A stretch of DNA of 64,000 bases from RYN-230 sp963713815 (lineage in GTDB: Bacteria > Actinomycetota > Actinomycetes > Streptosporangiales > Streptosporangiaceae): assembly GCA_963713815.1 (NCBI GenBank), contig CAVQNH010000022.1, positions 33,569 to 97,568 of the forward strand, in the 5' to 3' direction. How positions within the stretch are numbered: the stretch's first letter is position 1; each line of letters starts with the position of its first letter. Positions 22,011 through 31,325 of the stretch are shown one piece after another. Under the pieces are notes generated by a model. That model worked only from the letters and a program-made list of their open reading frames with translations. It searched no databases and was not told the DNA's origin. The translations under genes and the position numbers were made by a program.

Positions 22011-24380
22011 CTACTTCGGCTGCTCGCCGCCCAGGCGGTGGGTGGGTTCCCGGCCCGGCGGCTGGGTCGGCCGCGGACGGACCGGCGCGGCGGAGATCGG
22101 GCGGACCTCCGGCTTATCGGGCTTGAGATTCAGGTGCACGCCGTGGTGCATGACCGTCAGCGGCTCCCCGTCGTCCAGCACATAGCGGGCTTCGGCGTGG
22201 GTCACCTCGACGTGCAGGCGCCTGCCCCGGAGGAACAGGCTGAACGCGAGCCTGCTCAGCCCCTCGGGCAGCCGCGGCGCGAAGCTCACCATTCCGTCCT
22301 CGTGGCGCAGGCCACCGAACCCGGCGACCAGGGCCATCCAGGCGCCGGCCAGGGAGGCAATGTGCACGCCGTCGCGCGTGTTGTTCTCCAGGTCGCGCAG
22401 GTCCATCAGCGCGGCCTCGCCGAGGTAGTCGAAGGCCAGGTCCAGATGCCCCACCTCGGCGGCCATGACCGCCTGCGTGCACGCGGACAGCGACGAGTCC
22501 CGGACCGTCATCGGCTCGTAGTAGTCGAAGTTGGCGAGTTTCTGCGCGGGGGTGAACGCGTCGCCGCGCAGTGCCATGGCCAGCACCAGGTCAGCCTGCT
22601 TGACGACCTGCTTGCGGTACAGGTCGAAGTAGGTGAAGTTCAGCAGCAGCGGATACTGCTCCGGGGTGGTGTCGGCGAAGTCCCAGACCTGGAGCCGGGT
22701 GAACCCCTCGTCCTGGGGGTGGACGCCCTGCTCTTCGTCGTACGGGATGGACATGGCCTGGGCCGCGTCCCGCCAGCCCGCCGATTCCTCCGGGTTGACG
22801 CCGAGCTCGCGGGCCCGGTCCGGGTAGCGCTTCGCCGCGTCCGCGGCGGCCACCAGGTTCTGCTGGGCCATCAGGTTCGTGTAGACGTTGTTGTTCGCCA
22901 GGGCGCTGTATTCGTCCGGGCCGGTGACCCCGTCGATGTGGAAGCGCCCCTGGGCGTCGTGGTGGCCGAGGGAGCGCCACAGCCGCGCCGTGTGGGTCAG
23001 CAGTTCTATCCCCGGTCCCCGGTCGAAGGCCTTGTCCCCGCTCAGGTCGACGTACCGGATCACCGCGTTGGCGATGTCCGCATTGACGTGGAAGGCGGCG
23101 GTCCCGGCGGGCCAGTAGCCCGAGCACTCCTGGCCAGCGATCGTCCGCCACGGGAACGCCGCGCCTTTCAGGCCGAGCTGGCTGGCCCGCTCGATAGCCA
23201 TGGGCAGCGTGCTGTGCCGCCACCGCAGGGCGTTGGCGGCCGCGTCCGGGGTGGTCACGCTCAGCAGCGGCAGCACGTACGTCTCGGTGTCCCAGAACGC
23301 GTGCCCGTCGTACCCGGGCCCGGTGAGGCCCTTGGCCGGGATGGCCCGGGTCTCGGCGCGGGCGCCCGCCTGGAGCACGTGGAACAGGGCGAAGCGGACC
23401 GCCTGCTGCACCTCGGCGTCCCCGTCCACCTCCACGTCGGCGCGGTCCCAGAAATCGTCGAGGTATTCCCGCTGGTCGGCGACCAGGCCGTCCCACCCGC
23501 TCTGCTTGGCCGCGCTGAGCGCCGCCCACACCTGGTCCCGGACCGCCGGGAGTGTCCGTGAACCCGACCAGCCGTACGCCACGTACTTGACCATGCGCAG
23601 CTTCTGGCCCGGCTGGAGCAGCGCGGTGGCCGTGACCACTCCGCCGTCGGTGTAGGCCTGCGACTCGACCTGGACCTTGATGTCGGACGAGCCGTCGATC
23701 AGGTGATCCATCGCCGCGCCGACCCGGAGCCCGCTCGCCCCGGTCGTATGCACGACCACGACGCGCGTTCCGTCGCCGGAGTGGTACTCGCACAGCAGCG
23801 GGTTATCCAGCACCGCGGACACCCGCGGGTCGCCGCCCCGCTCCGGGAGCTGCTCATTGGCGAGGAGCTCGGACTGCACCGAGATCCGCGCCGGGCCGTC
23901 GAGCGGTTCTACCTCGTAGCTGATCGCCCCGATGGCCCGCTGGGTGAGCGACACCAGCCGGGTCGAGGAGATACGGACTGCCTGCCCGGCCGGGGAGACC
24001 CATTCCGCGGTGCGGCTCAGCGTTCCTGCCCGGAAGTCGAGCATGCGCTCGTGGGACCGCAGCTCGCCGTAGCGGATGTCGAAGGGCTCGTCGTCGACGT
24101 ACAGCCGGATCAGCTTGCCGTTCGTCACGTTGATGACCGTCTGCCCGGACTCCGGGAACCCGTAGCCCGCCTCGGCGTACGGCAGGGGCCGCAGCGCGAA
24201 CACGCCGTTGAGGTAGGTGCCCGGCAGGCCATGCGGCTCGCCCTCGTCCAGGTTGCCGCGCCAGCCCAGGTGCCCGTTGGACAGCGCGAACACCGACTCC
24301 GTCTGGGCCAGCAGGTCCTGGTCCAGGGTGGTCTCCCGGAGGGACCAGGGCTCGACCGCGAAGGCCGACTGGCGGATCAC
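22011..24380 (-). CDS. Glycoside hydrolase family 65 (disaccharide phosphorylase)
   Basis: 789 aa with the GH65 layout: N-terminal beta-sandwich (SNGHLGWRGNLDEGEPHGLPGTYLNGVF), alpha/alpha-barrel (FWDTETYVLPLL, RWRHSTLPMAIERA) and C-terminal beta region. The general-acid Glu lies in VTGPDEY (about residue 490). GH65 enzymes phosphorolyse maltose, trehalose, kojibiose or nigerose, releasing beta-glucose 1-phosphate. The ATG overlaps the beta-phosphoglucomutase stop by 4 nt; that enzyme consumes exactly this product. Which disaccharide is cleaved cannot be told from motifs I can see. Confidence 0.92.
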   Translation of the reverse strand: MIRQSAFAVEPWSLRETTLDQDLLAQTESVFALSNGHLGWRGNLDEGEPHGLPGTYLNGVFALRPLPYAEAGYGFPESGQTVINVTNGKLIRLYVDDEPFDIRYGELRSHERMLDFRAGTLSRTAEWVSPAGQAVRISSTRLVSLTQRAIGAISYEVEPLDGPARISVQSELLANEQLPERGGDPRVSAVLDNPLLCEYHSGDGTRVVVVHTTGASGLRVGAAMDHLIDGSSDIKVQVESQAYTDGGVVTATALLQPGQKLRMVKYVAYGWSGSRTLPAVRDQVWAALSAAKQSGWDGLVADQREYLDDFWDRADVEVDGDAEVQQAVRFALFHVLQAGARAETRAIPAKGLTGPGYDGHAFWDTETYVLPLLSVTTPDAAANALRWRHSTLPMAIERASQLGLKGAAFPWRTIAGQECSGYWPAGTAAFHVNADIANAVIRYVDLSGDKAFDRGPGIELLTHTARLWRSLGHHDAQGRFHIDGVTGPDEYSALANNNVYTNLMAQQNLVAAADAAKRYPDRARELGVNPEESAGWRDAAQAMSIPYDEEQGVHPQDEGFTRLQVWDFADTTPEQYPLLLNFTYFDLYRKQVVKQADLVLAMALRGDAFTPAQKLANFDYYEPMTVRDSSLSACTQAVMAAEVGHLDLAFDYLGEAALMDLRDLENNTRDGVHIASLAGAWMALVAGFGGLRHEDGMVSFAPRLPEGLSRLAFSLFLRGRRLHVEVTHAEARYVLDDGEPLTVMHHGVHLNLKPDKPEVRPISAAPVRPRPTQPPGREPTHRLGGEQPK

Positions 24381-25120
24381 GGACGGTCCAGCAGTTCGGC
24401 GAGATCGGTCACGACCACGTCCGCTCCATGGGCCTTCAGCGCGGCCGCCTGCCCGACGCGGTCCACGCCCACCACGTAGCCGAACCGGCCTGCCCGTCCG
24501 GCTTCCACGCCGGCCAGGGCGTCCTCGAAGACCGCGGCGGCCGACGGTTCCAGCCCGAGGGCCTTCGCCCCGGCCAGGAACGTGTCCGGGGCGGGCTTGC
24601 CGCGCAGATGTTCCTTCTGCGCGGTCACCCCGTCGATCCGGGCCTCGAAGAGGTCGTCGATGCCCGCGGCGACCAGGACGTCGTGGGCGTTGGCGCTGGA
24701 CGACACGACAGCGCGGCGCAGCCCGGCATCCCGGACGGCCCGGACGTAGCGGACCGAGCCCTCGTACGGCTCCACCCCCTGGGTGCGGATCATCTCCAGC
24801 AGGATGACGTTCTTCCGGTTGCCCAGGCCGTTGACGGTTTCCGCGTCGGGGGGATCATCCGGGCTGCCCTCGGGCAGCTCGATGCCCCGGGACTCCAGGA
24901 ACGACCGGGTGCCGTCGGCCCGCGGTTTCCCGTCGACGTACTCGTCGTAGTCCCTGGCCGGGTCAAAGGGCGTGAACGGCTGGCCGGACTGGCTGGCCCG
25001 CGCACGCAGGAATTCATCGAACATCTGCTTCCACGCGGCGTCGTGAACCTTCGCGGTCTGCGTGAGCACACCATCGAGGTCGAACAGGCAGCCGCGGATA
25101 CCATCCGGGAGTCCAAGCAC
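24377..25120 (-). CDS. pgmB: Beta-phosphoglucomutase (HAD family)
   Basis: 247 aa from GTG 25120. DLDGVLT (Asp14 and Asp16 nucleophile/acid pair), an alpha-helical cap with conserved Lys/Arg, SSSANAHDVL (motif II), KPAPDTFLAGAKALG (motif III Lys) and VFEDALAGVEAGRAG (motif IV). Converts beta-glucose 1-phosphate to glucose 6-phosphate via the 1,6-bisphosphate. First gene of a two-gene operon with the GH65 phosphorylase (4-nt overlap). An in-frame ATG at 25207 would add 29 residues without homology; a -10 box exactly 6 nt before GTG 25120 supports the shorter form. Confidence 0.88.
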   Translation of the reverse strand: MLGLPDGIRGCLFDLDGVLTQTAKVHDAAWKQMFDEFLRARASQSGQPFTPFDPARDYDEYVDGKPRADGTRSFLESRGIELPEGSPDDPPDAETVNGLGNRKNVILLEMIRTQGVEPYEGSVRYVRAVRDAGLRRAVVSSSANAHDVLVAAGIDDLFEARIDGVTAQKEHLRGKPAPDTFLAGAKALGLEPSAAAVFEDALAGVEAGRAGRFGYVVGVDRVGQAAALKAHGADVVVTDLAELLDRP

Positions 25121-25126
25121 GGGTCC

Positions 25127-25132
25127 AGCGTA
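25127..25132 (-). promoter_or_regulatory. -10 box for leaderless pgmB-GH65 transcript
   Basis: On the minus strand TACGCT is followed by six bases and GTG 25120, so transcription should begin at the start codon. No ribosome-binding site is present. Confidence 0.45.
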
Positions 25133-25381
25133 AGAGATCAAGCGCCCGCCGTCCCCTGCCGGCGGCCGGCAGCGGCGCGATTCATCTGAACTTCGGCGGG
25201 TGGCCACCCTTGTCGCGCCCAGGCCGGTCCCGTTTGCCTAGCTGGTGGCATCCCCGGCGGCGGGGTTCTAGGGCGCTGGCCCGGGAACCAGCCCGCGGGT
25301 CCTCGACGGCGGAGCTCCCTGCGACCGCCTAGTCTTTGCCTAGTGTTTACCCGGGGCGCACTGCGGTAGGAGGTCGGGGGT

Positions 25382-26723
25382 ATGAAGAGGCTGCTTGTTC
25401 TCGCTGCCTTGCTGTTCACGGGGCTCGGGCTGTTTGCGGCCCCGGCCAGCGCCAGCACGCTCGCCCAGTGCCTGGCCCAGCAGCACGTCTGCGTGAGCGG
25501 CAGCGCCCGGTCGCTGGTCTCCGCGAGCCAGGAAGCTCAGCTGTCCCGCCAGATCGGCTCGCAGCCCATCTGGGTGGTCGCCGCCCCGTCCGGGTCGTCG
25601 GGCTACAACAGCGCGATGCGCCAGATCATCAGCGATCTCAGCGGGCACTCCCAGTTCACGGTGGGCTACCTGGACAGCCGGCTCCGGCACTTCGGCGCCT
25701 ACAACCAGGGGATGCTGCCCAGCCATGGCGCCGCGTCCATCGCCACCCAGGTGGTCCAGCAGCATCAGGCGGACGGCAACATCTGTCGCCGCCCTGACGG
25801 AGTTCGTGAAAGACGTGCAGCAGCAGGCCACCCCGGGCACGGCCACCGGCTCGGGAGGCAGCACGTCCAGCGGGTCGTCGGGCGCGCTGACCGCCGTCCT
25901 GATCGTCGCGGGCATCATCGTCCTGCTGGCCGTCCTCGGCGGCCTCTTCATCTGGCGGCCCATCCGCAGGCGCCGGCAGCAGGAACTCAAGGACGCCAAG
26001 GCGGCCGCGCAGGATGACCTGATCGCGCTGAGTTCCGGGGTGACCGATCACGACGCGGACATCTCGATCCGCAGCCACCCCGAGGCGGCCGCGGAGCAGG
26101 CCGCGGCGCTGAACTCCTACGAGCGCGGCACCGCGGCCCTGGACGCGGCGCGCAGCGTGAAGGACATGGGCGCGGTGAGCCGGGCGATCGCCGAGGGCCA
26201 GTACCACCTGGCCAGCGCCCGGGCCCTGGCCGCCGGGGAAGCGAAGCCCGCACGGCGTCCCTCGTGCTTCTTCGACCCCAGGCACGGCATGTCCGTGCGT
26301 GACGTGCTGTGGACACCCCCCGACGGGGGCCCGCCGCGCGAGGTGCCGGCCTGCGCCGCCGACGCGCGCAAGGTGGAGGCGGGCATCGAGCCCGACATGC
26401 GGAAGGTGGAAGTGGGCGGGACGCCCGTCAACTACGTCAACGCGGGGTTCGCGCCCGCCTACTGGGGCGGCTTCGGGTTCTTCCCTGGCGTGTTCACCGG
26501 GTTCCTGCTGGGCGAGGCGCTCTCCCCTGGGTTCGGGTACGGCGGTTACTTCGGCGACCCGGGCTACGGCGACGGGAACTTCGGGGACGGGGACCCCGGC
26601 AACGGCGGTGATTACGGCGGCGGGGACTTCGGCGGGGGCGATTTCGGGGGCGGGGACTTCGGCGGCGGGGGCGGAGACTTCGGCGGGGGCGACTTCGGCG
26701 GCGGGGGCGGCGACTTCTCCTAA
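25382..26723 (+). pseudogene. Secreted/membrane TPM-like protein with Gly-Asp-Phe repeat tail, +1 frameshift at 25784
   Basis: Signal peptide (MKRLLVLAALLFTGLGLFAAPASA), an extracytoplasmic domain of about 120 residues resembling the TPM fold (IWVVAAPSG, FTVGYLDSRL), a linker, one membrane span (AVLIVAGIIVLLAVLGGLFIW), a cytoplasmic helical region (HPEAAAEQAAALNSYERG) and a glycine-rich tail with repeated GGGDFGGGDFGG units. The halves are in frames 2 and 0; dropping T25784 joins ADGNI to VAALTEFVKDVQQ. About 446 aa when corrected. Function unknown. Its stop region overlaps the convergent gene's stop by 4 bp. Confidence 0.75.
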
Positions 26724-28052
26724 GACGGCGGGGCGGTGGCCCCGGAAAGTTTGCGGGACATGCGGTAGTGCAGGACCAGGAACGGGAAACCGAAGACCGA
26801 GAAGGCGTGGTCGGCCCGCAGTTCGCCGTCCTGCAGGTACACGTCGAGTTGCTCGGCGAAGCCGCGGACGGCCAGCACCGTGAGGTCGCGGCTGTCCGGG
26901 TCGATGTAAGCCAGGTAGTGACCCGGCTGGTCCAGGTCGCTGCGGCTGGTCAGGATCAGGCCCCCGCCGGGCCGGGCCTGCGGCAGCAGCGTCGCCGTGA
27001 AACTGCCCTGCGGCACCGGGAAGCCGACGCTGACGTACCCGCGGCCGCCGTGCCGGTAGGTGGTGTAGATGCCGACGTAGATCGGCTCGTCGGTGTCGGT
27101 GAACGACCGGATCCAGCCGCGGACCGTCGGGGTCTCGTCGCCGGGGTCGTCACCGGCCCCGGGCAGGATGATCGTGTCGATCCGGCTGCGGATGCCCCGC
27201 TGGGTCTCACGCTGGTTCATCGGCACATTGGCCTGCCCCAGCGGCCGGGCGACCAGGGTCCGGTAGAGCAGGTAGCCCGGGCGGACCCACAGCCGCCACT
27301 CCGGCACGATGTCGAGGGCGAACCGGGTGGTGTGCTCGTAGAACTCGCGGACCAGCGGGTCAACACCGGCCGGGTCGAACTGCGGGCCGGCCAGATCGTC
27401 CACCGAGGCGACGATGCCGACATCGGGCGCGTCCGCGGTGTAGCGCCCGCCGAGCTGTTCGGCCAGCTCACGGATATAGCCGGTGCCGACGTACCGGGAC
27501 CGGGCTTCCCGGGGCACCACGAACGGCACGTCCTCGGCCCGCACCCGCTCGGCCAGCAGGCTGACCTGCGCGTCCCGGAACACCAGTGACGACGTGACCC
27601 GGTAGGCCAGCATCGTGGCGCTGGCTACCACGGCCGGCGGGAACGGTTCCCCGCCTCGCTCCGAGCGCCCCGCCCACCGCGGCGCCGAACAGCGGCCCGA
27701 GCAGTACCTTCTGCGGCCGGACGCCCAGCAGCCCGCCGAGCGCCCCGGTGGCCGCGCCGACCTCCACGGGCTTGAGGGGCTTGCGGGGCCTGAGCCGCCC
27801 CGCGGCCCATCCCAGCGGGGCAACCAGTGCGGCGCTGGTCGCGATCCGCGACCACAGCGGCGGGATCTCCCCCGGGCGCTGCTGGGCCCGGGCCACCGCC
27901 TCGGACGCGGCCAGCACCGCCGCCCCGGCGACCGCGCCCAGCCCGGCCGCCCGAGCCCCCCGGTGACCGGTGAGGGCCGCCCCGGCCACGCCGCCGATGA
28001 TGCCCGCGGTGAGGATCTGGCTCCTGCGGCCCGGGCGTCTTCCCTGGCTCAT
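26720..28052 (-). pseudogene. Hypothetical membrane-anchored protein, +1 frameshift near 27650
   Basis: About 443 aa when joined. The N-terminal 120 residues are glycine/alanine-rich with two or three membrane segments (ILTAGIIGGVAGAALTG, AGLGAVAGAAVLAAS). The C-terminal 300 residues form an unrecognised globular domain (GTGYIRELAEQLGGRYT, PVPQGSFTATLLPQAR, GHYLAYIDPDSRDL). The frames cross between ALGA (ends about 27660) and GEPFPPAVV (about 27648); removal of one G on the coding strand joins them. I recognise the C-terminal part only as a type seen in other actinomycetes, with no known role. Confidence 0.65.
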
Positions 28053-28108
28053 CCGCTGTCATCCCCACAACGTACTGGGGCGGCCGGCGGGGCACCCGAG
28101 GCACCTGG

Positions 28109-28224
28109 CTAGGTGAGCGTGTTCTCAGTGGAGACGATCGGGGCGTCGACGCCGGCCAGGCCGCACAGTTCCTCGACTGAACGCCAGCCCTGCACCGCGG
28201 CCAGGGACCTCCCGCCTGGAATTC
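28109..28224 (-). pseudogene. Possible C-terminal gene remnant
   Basis: Between two minus-strand genes, one frame reads about 35 protein-like residues ending SVEELCGLAGVDAPIVS, five more residues and a TAG at 28109-28111. The composition is balanced, unlike the Arg/Pro-rich shadows around it, but there is no start and the 5' part would lie inside the gene at 28225. It may be the tail of a deleted gene, or chance. Confidence 0.25.
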
Positions 28225-29436
28225 CTACCAGGTTTCGTAAAACACGTTAGTGCCGTCCCTGGGACTCAGCGGGAGCAGGTGCCGGTGATAAATCCAGCCG
28301 TTAGGCATCGCCCCGCTGGGCGGGCCGGCATCGAGGAGCAGGTAACGGCGGAACGGGTCCGCGCTGAAGAAGCGGAACGAGAAGCCGTTGCCGGTCGGCA
28401 CCCGGTAGACCACCCGCAACGGCCGGCCCGTGGCGGCCGAGACCTTGACCACCGACACGGTGGTGCTGCCTCCCCGGGGCGGGCTGTTCATCTCCAGCAC
28501 AAATACGCTCGAGCCATTGGCGCTCACCAGGGCGCCGTCGAGGTACCCCGAAGCCAGCGGCACGAGGGCGGACTGCCGGGCCAGGAGCCGGCTGCTGCTC
28601 AGCTGCCCGCCCGCGGCCGCGGGGCTGAGCGCCCGGACCTCCTGGCCGTTGCCCGTGGGCTGGCAGTGCCCCCGGATGCACCGCGGTGTGGCGAGGTACA
28701 CCAGTTCACGCCCATCCGCCGTCAGTGACGGGTCGCCGGCGCTCAGCGCCATTTTCCCGGGGACGGCCGGGCTACCGTGCCACAGGGCCCGGGTCCCGGT
28801 CCTGGTGTTGATCACCATGATGTTGGGCGATACCGAGGAATTCACCGGCCCGGCCGGGCTGGTGGTCACCGCGACCTCCGCGCCGTCGGCCGAGGCCGTC
28901 ACCTCGCGGACACTGAGCCCGTCCAGCGACCCGCCCGGCATCAGCGTGTAGCGGGCGATCCGGCCCGTCGCCGTGAGGTGAAAGCGGTAGATCCTGGAGC
29001 CGGTGACCTGGGGATCGTTACGCGGCCCGGTTTGCTCCTCACAGACCAGGAAGAACGTCCGGTGGCTGGCGGCGGCAATCCCACTGCCGAGGATGGAGGC
29101 CCCCGCGGGGCAGTGCACCGTGGCGGTCACCGCGCCCGTCGCCGTGGCCCGGATCACGGTCACGGCCGGGGGCGCGTTCCGGAACCCCTGCTCGACGTAG
29201 TACCGGGGCACGCCAGCCGGCGGCCGGGGCCCGCTCGCCTGGCCAGAGCCGCTGGCCCGGACGGCGACGGCCACGCCGAGACCGGTGACAAGCACGGCCA
29301 CGATCGCGGCGGCCACGGACTCGATGATCCGGCGGCGGGTCACCCGGCGGCGCACTGCCTGGACGGTCACCGTGCGCGGCGGTTCACCGACGGCCGCCTC
29401 CAGGAGGTCACGCAGCTGCCTGCTGGTCTCGCTCAC
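28225..29436 (-). CDS. Single-pass membrane protein with beta-propeller-like domain, partner of SigE-type sigma factor
   Basis: 403 aa. An N-terminal cytoplasmic segment of about 35 residues (SRQLRDLLEAAVGEPP, then Arg-rich) leads into one membrane span (AAAIVAVLVTGLGVAVAV). The outside domain has repeating strands of the YRFHLTATG / SADGAEVAV / SLTADGRELVYLA kind, like TolB/WD40 blades. Its ATG overlaps the sigma-factor stop by 4 nt. This architecture often follows SigE-family sigma genes in actinomycetes and may act as an anti-sigma factor, though no zinc-finger motif is present. Confidence 0.8.
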   Translation of the reverse strand: MSETSRQLRDLLEAAVGEPPRTVTVQAVRRRVTRRRIIESVAAAIVAVLVTGLGVAVAVRASGSGQASGPRPPAGVPRYYVEQGFRNAPPAVTVIRATATGAVTATVHCPAGASILGSGIAAASHRTFFLVCEEQTGPRNDPQVTGSRIYRFHLTATGRIARYTLMPGGSLDGLSVREVTASADGAEVAVTTSPAGPVNSSVSPNIMVINTRTGTRALWHGSPAVPGKMALSAGDPSLTADGRELVYLATPRCIRGHCQPTGNGQEVRALSPAAAGGQLSSSRLLARQSALVPLASGYLDGALVSANGSSVFVLEMNSPPRGGSTTVSVVKVSAATGRPLRVVYRVPTGNGFSFRFFSADPFRRYLLLDAGPPSGAMPNGWIYHRHLLPLSPRDGTNVFYETW

Positions 29437-29945
29437 CGCGCCTCCTGCTCCATCAGCTCAGCCAGCCGGGGATCTTCGCGCAGCTTGGCCAGCGCCCGCG
29501 CCATCGTGCTCTTGACCGTGCCGACCGCGCAGTTCATCACCTGGGCCACCTGCGACTCGGGCAGGTCGTCGAAGACCCGCAGGACCAGGACCGCGCGCTG
29601 GCGGTGGGTCAGCGACCCCAGCGCGCTGCGCACCGCCAGCCGGGCGGCCAGCTCGCCGGCCAGGTCGCCGGGCGCCGGGCTGTCCGGCACGGCCGCCGAG
29701 GCCCGCTCACCCCGCCACCGGCGCCGGCTCCAGGTGGACCACGTATTGACCATCACCCGGCGCACGTAGAGCTCCGGATCGTCGCGACGCCTGATCCGTT
29801 CCCAGCGCGGCCATGACCGGGCCAGCGCGGTCTGGACCAGGTCCTCAGCCAGGGCCCAGTCCCCCGTCAGCAGCCACGCCGTCCGCTGGAGCGCGCGTTC
29901 GCGCGCCTCGACAAAGTGCGCAAAGTGCTCGACCTCGGCGTCCAC
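29433..29945 (-). CDS. SigE family RNA polymerase sigma factor
   Basis: 170 aa. Region 2: FAHFVEARERALQRTAWLLTGDWALAEDLVQTALAR then SWPRWERI; region 4: LTHRQRAVLVLRVFDDLPESQVAQVMNCAVGTVKSTMARALAKLR. This is the short SigE-family ECF pattern (TAWLLTGD) widespread in Streptomyces. First gene of a two-gene operon with the membrane propeller protein (ATGA overlap). Confidence 0.92.
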   Translation of the reverse strand: MDAEVEHFAHFVEARERALQRTAWLLTGDWALAEDLVQTALARSWPRWERIRRRDDPELYVRRVMVNTWSTWSRRRWRGERASAAVPDSPAPGDLAGELAARLAVRSALGSLTHRQRAVLVLRVFDDLPESQVAQVMNCAVGTVKSTMARALAKLREDPRLAELMEQEAR

Positions 29946-30088
29946 CGCACCTCCGGTCAGCTCGACGCGTTGACTGACATGACTACCTGGGTGCCGTCAA
30001 AGGTTCACTCCTGGTCCGCGCCGGTGCGTTAATCACGTCCATGTGCGCGTACAGGGTGCTCCGGCTGACAGGCCGTCGGCGGTGTGGA

Positions 30089-31243
30089 TCAGGACTGCGC
30101 GGCTCCTTCGTGCTCCTCCCCGGACGCGCCGGTGAAGAAGTCGATGAGTCCGAACGGTGCGCGGTCGCCGAGGCAGAGCTCCAGGATCAGGTGCGCGTCC
30201 GCGGCTTCCGACTCGCTGCGGGGAAACATGGCCCCTTCGTAGGCGGTAAGTGCCGCTTCGGTGTCGCCGGGGTGCGCGGCGATCGCCTTCCCGAGCTCGG
30301 CACCGTCGAACATCGCCAGGTTCGCGCCCTCGCCGGACGGCGGCATCAGGTGCGCGGCATCCCCGAGGAGCGTCACCCCGGGTACGCGGTCCCATCGGTG
30401 TCCGTCCGGGAGTGCGTAGATCATGCGCGGGATCGGCGCGGTCTCGCCGTCGGTGATCAGCGCGGTGAGCTCCGGCGCCCACCCGTCGAATTCGGCCAGG
30501 ATCCGGGCAGTCGCGGCGGCGGCGTCGGTGAAGTCGATGCTGGCGACCCACTCGGCGGGGCGGTTCAGCTCGACGTACGTGTGAAGGATGCCCCCCGCCT
30601 CACGGTGCGCAACGATCCCCTTCCCGGGGGTAAGCGCGTACATGGCGCCGCCGCCGACCGCTTCAGCCGTCGCGGGGTGCCGCTCGTCGGCGTCGTACAG
30701 ATACGTCTCGATGAACGTGGTGCCGACGTACTCCGGCTTGGCGTCGGACAGCAGCGGGCGGATCTTCGACCAGGCGCCGTCGGCACCGACGAGGAGGCTG
30801 GTGGTCACGGCCGACCCGTCGGCGAAGGTCAGCTCGTGCTGCCCGCCGCCGAGGGGCTGGACATCGGTGACCTTGCGTCCCCACTGGATCATCTCGCCGG
30901 GCAGGGAGTCGAGCAGGATCCGGCGCAGGTCCCCGCGGAGCACCTCGGGACGCCCGGCCGTGCCGTCGTCGGGCTCGTCGAGCAGCACCGTACCGTGCTG
31001 GTCGAGCGCACGCGAAGCCTCGCCGCCCTCGTGGATGATCGCGCGGAACTCGTCGGTAAGGCCGGCCGCCTCGAGCGCGAGCTGCCCGTTGTTCTCGTGG
31101 ATGTCGAGCTGGCCGCCCTGCGTGCGGGTCTCAGCCGAGGGCTCCGCCTCATAGATCGTTGCGGGGATGCCGTGGACGTGCAGGACGCGTGCGAGGGTGA
31201 GGCCGCCCAGGCCCGCACCGATGATCGTGACTGGTGCCGTCAT
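30089..31243 (-). CDS. FAD-dependent monooxygenase, TetX-like
   Basis: 384 aa from ATG 31243 with GGAAGGA ahead; the longer open frame upstream runs through the operator and is not coding. Group A flavoprotein monooxygenase: dinucleotide-binding VTIIGAGLGGLTLARVL, the substrate-side GGQLDIHENNGQLALEAAGL that resembles the LDLHxxxGQ pattern of TetX, and GDAAHLMPPSGEGANLAMFD binding the FAD phosphates. TetX enzymes hydroxylate and inactivate tetracyclines; close relatives act on other aromatics. It is divergent from a TetR regulator with a palindromic operator between, the usual layout of drug-inducible detoxification. The substrate is not proven. Confidence 0.88.
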   Translation of the reverse strand: MTAPVTIIGAGLGGLTLARVLHVHGIPATIYEAEPSAETRTQGGQLDIHENNGQLALEAAGLTDEFRAIIHEGGEASRALDQHGTVLLDEPDDGTAGRPEVLRGDLRRILLDSLPGEMIQWGRKVTDVQPLGGGQHELTFADGSAVTTSLLVGADGAWSKIRPLLSDAKPEYVGTTFIETYLYDADERHPATAEAVGGGAMYALTPGKGIVAHREAGGILHTYVELNRPAEWVASIDFTDAAAATARILAEFDGWAPELTALITDGETAPIPRMIYALPDGHRWDRVPGVTLLGDAAHLMPPSGEGANLAMFDGAELGKAIAAHPGDTEAALTAYEGAMFPRSESEAADAHLILELCLGDRAPFGLIDFFTGASGEEHEGAAQS

Positions 31244-31264
31244 GATGTTCCTTCCACAAGCTGA

Positions 31265-31306
31265 TTGGAACGCTGTTCCACAAGTAATAGTGGAACAGCG
31301 TTCCAA
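31265..31306. promoter_or_regulatory. Double palindromic TetR operator between monooxygenase and regulator
   Basis: TTGGAACGCTGTTCCAC (31265-31281) and its exact reverse complement (31290-31306) flank an 8-bp AT-rich spacer. Each arm also contains the inner dyad GGAAC-N3-GTTCC, so two TetR dimers could bind. The spacer (AAGTAATA) probably contains -10 elements for one or both divergent genes. Confidence 0.8.
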
Positions 31307-31325
31307 GTGTGTCAAGATGGTGCTC

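Noticed and set aside
29946..30088. Regulatory RNA in the gap before the TetX-like gene's end
   Set aside because: Only 143 bp with no stable hairpin or conserved element visible.
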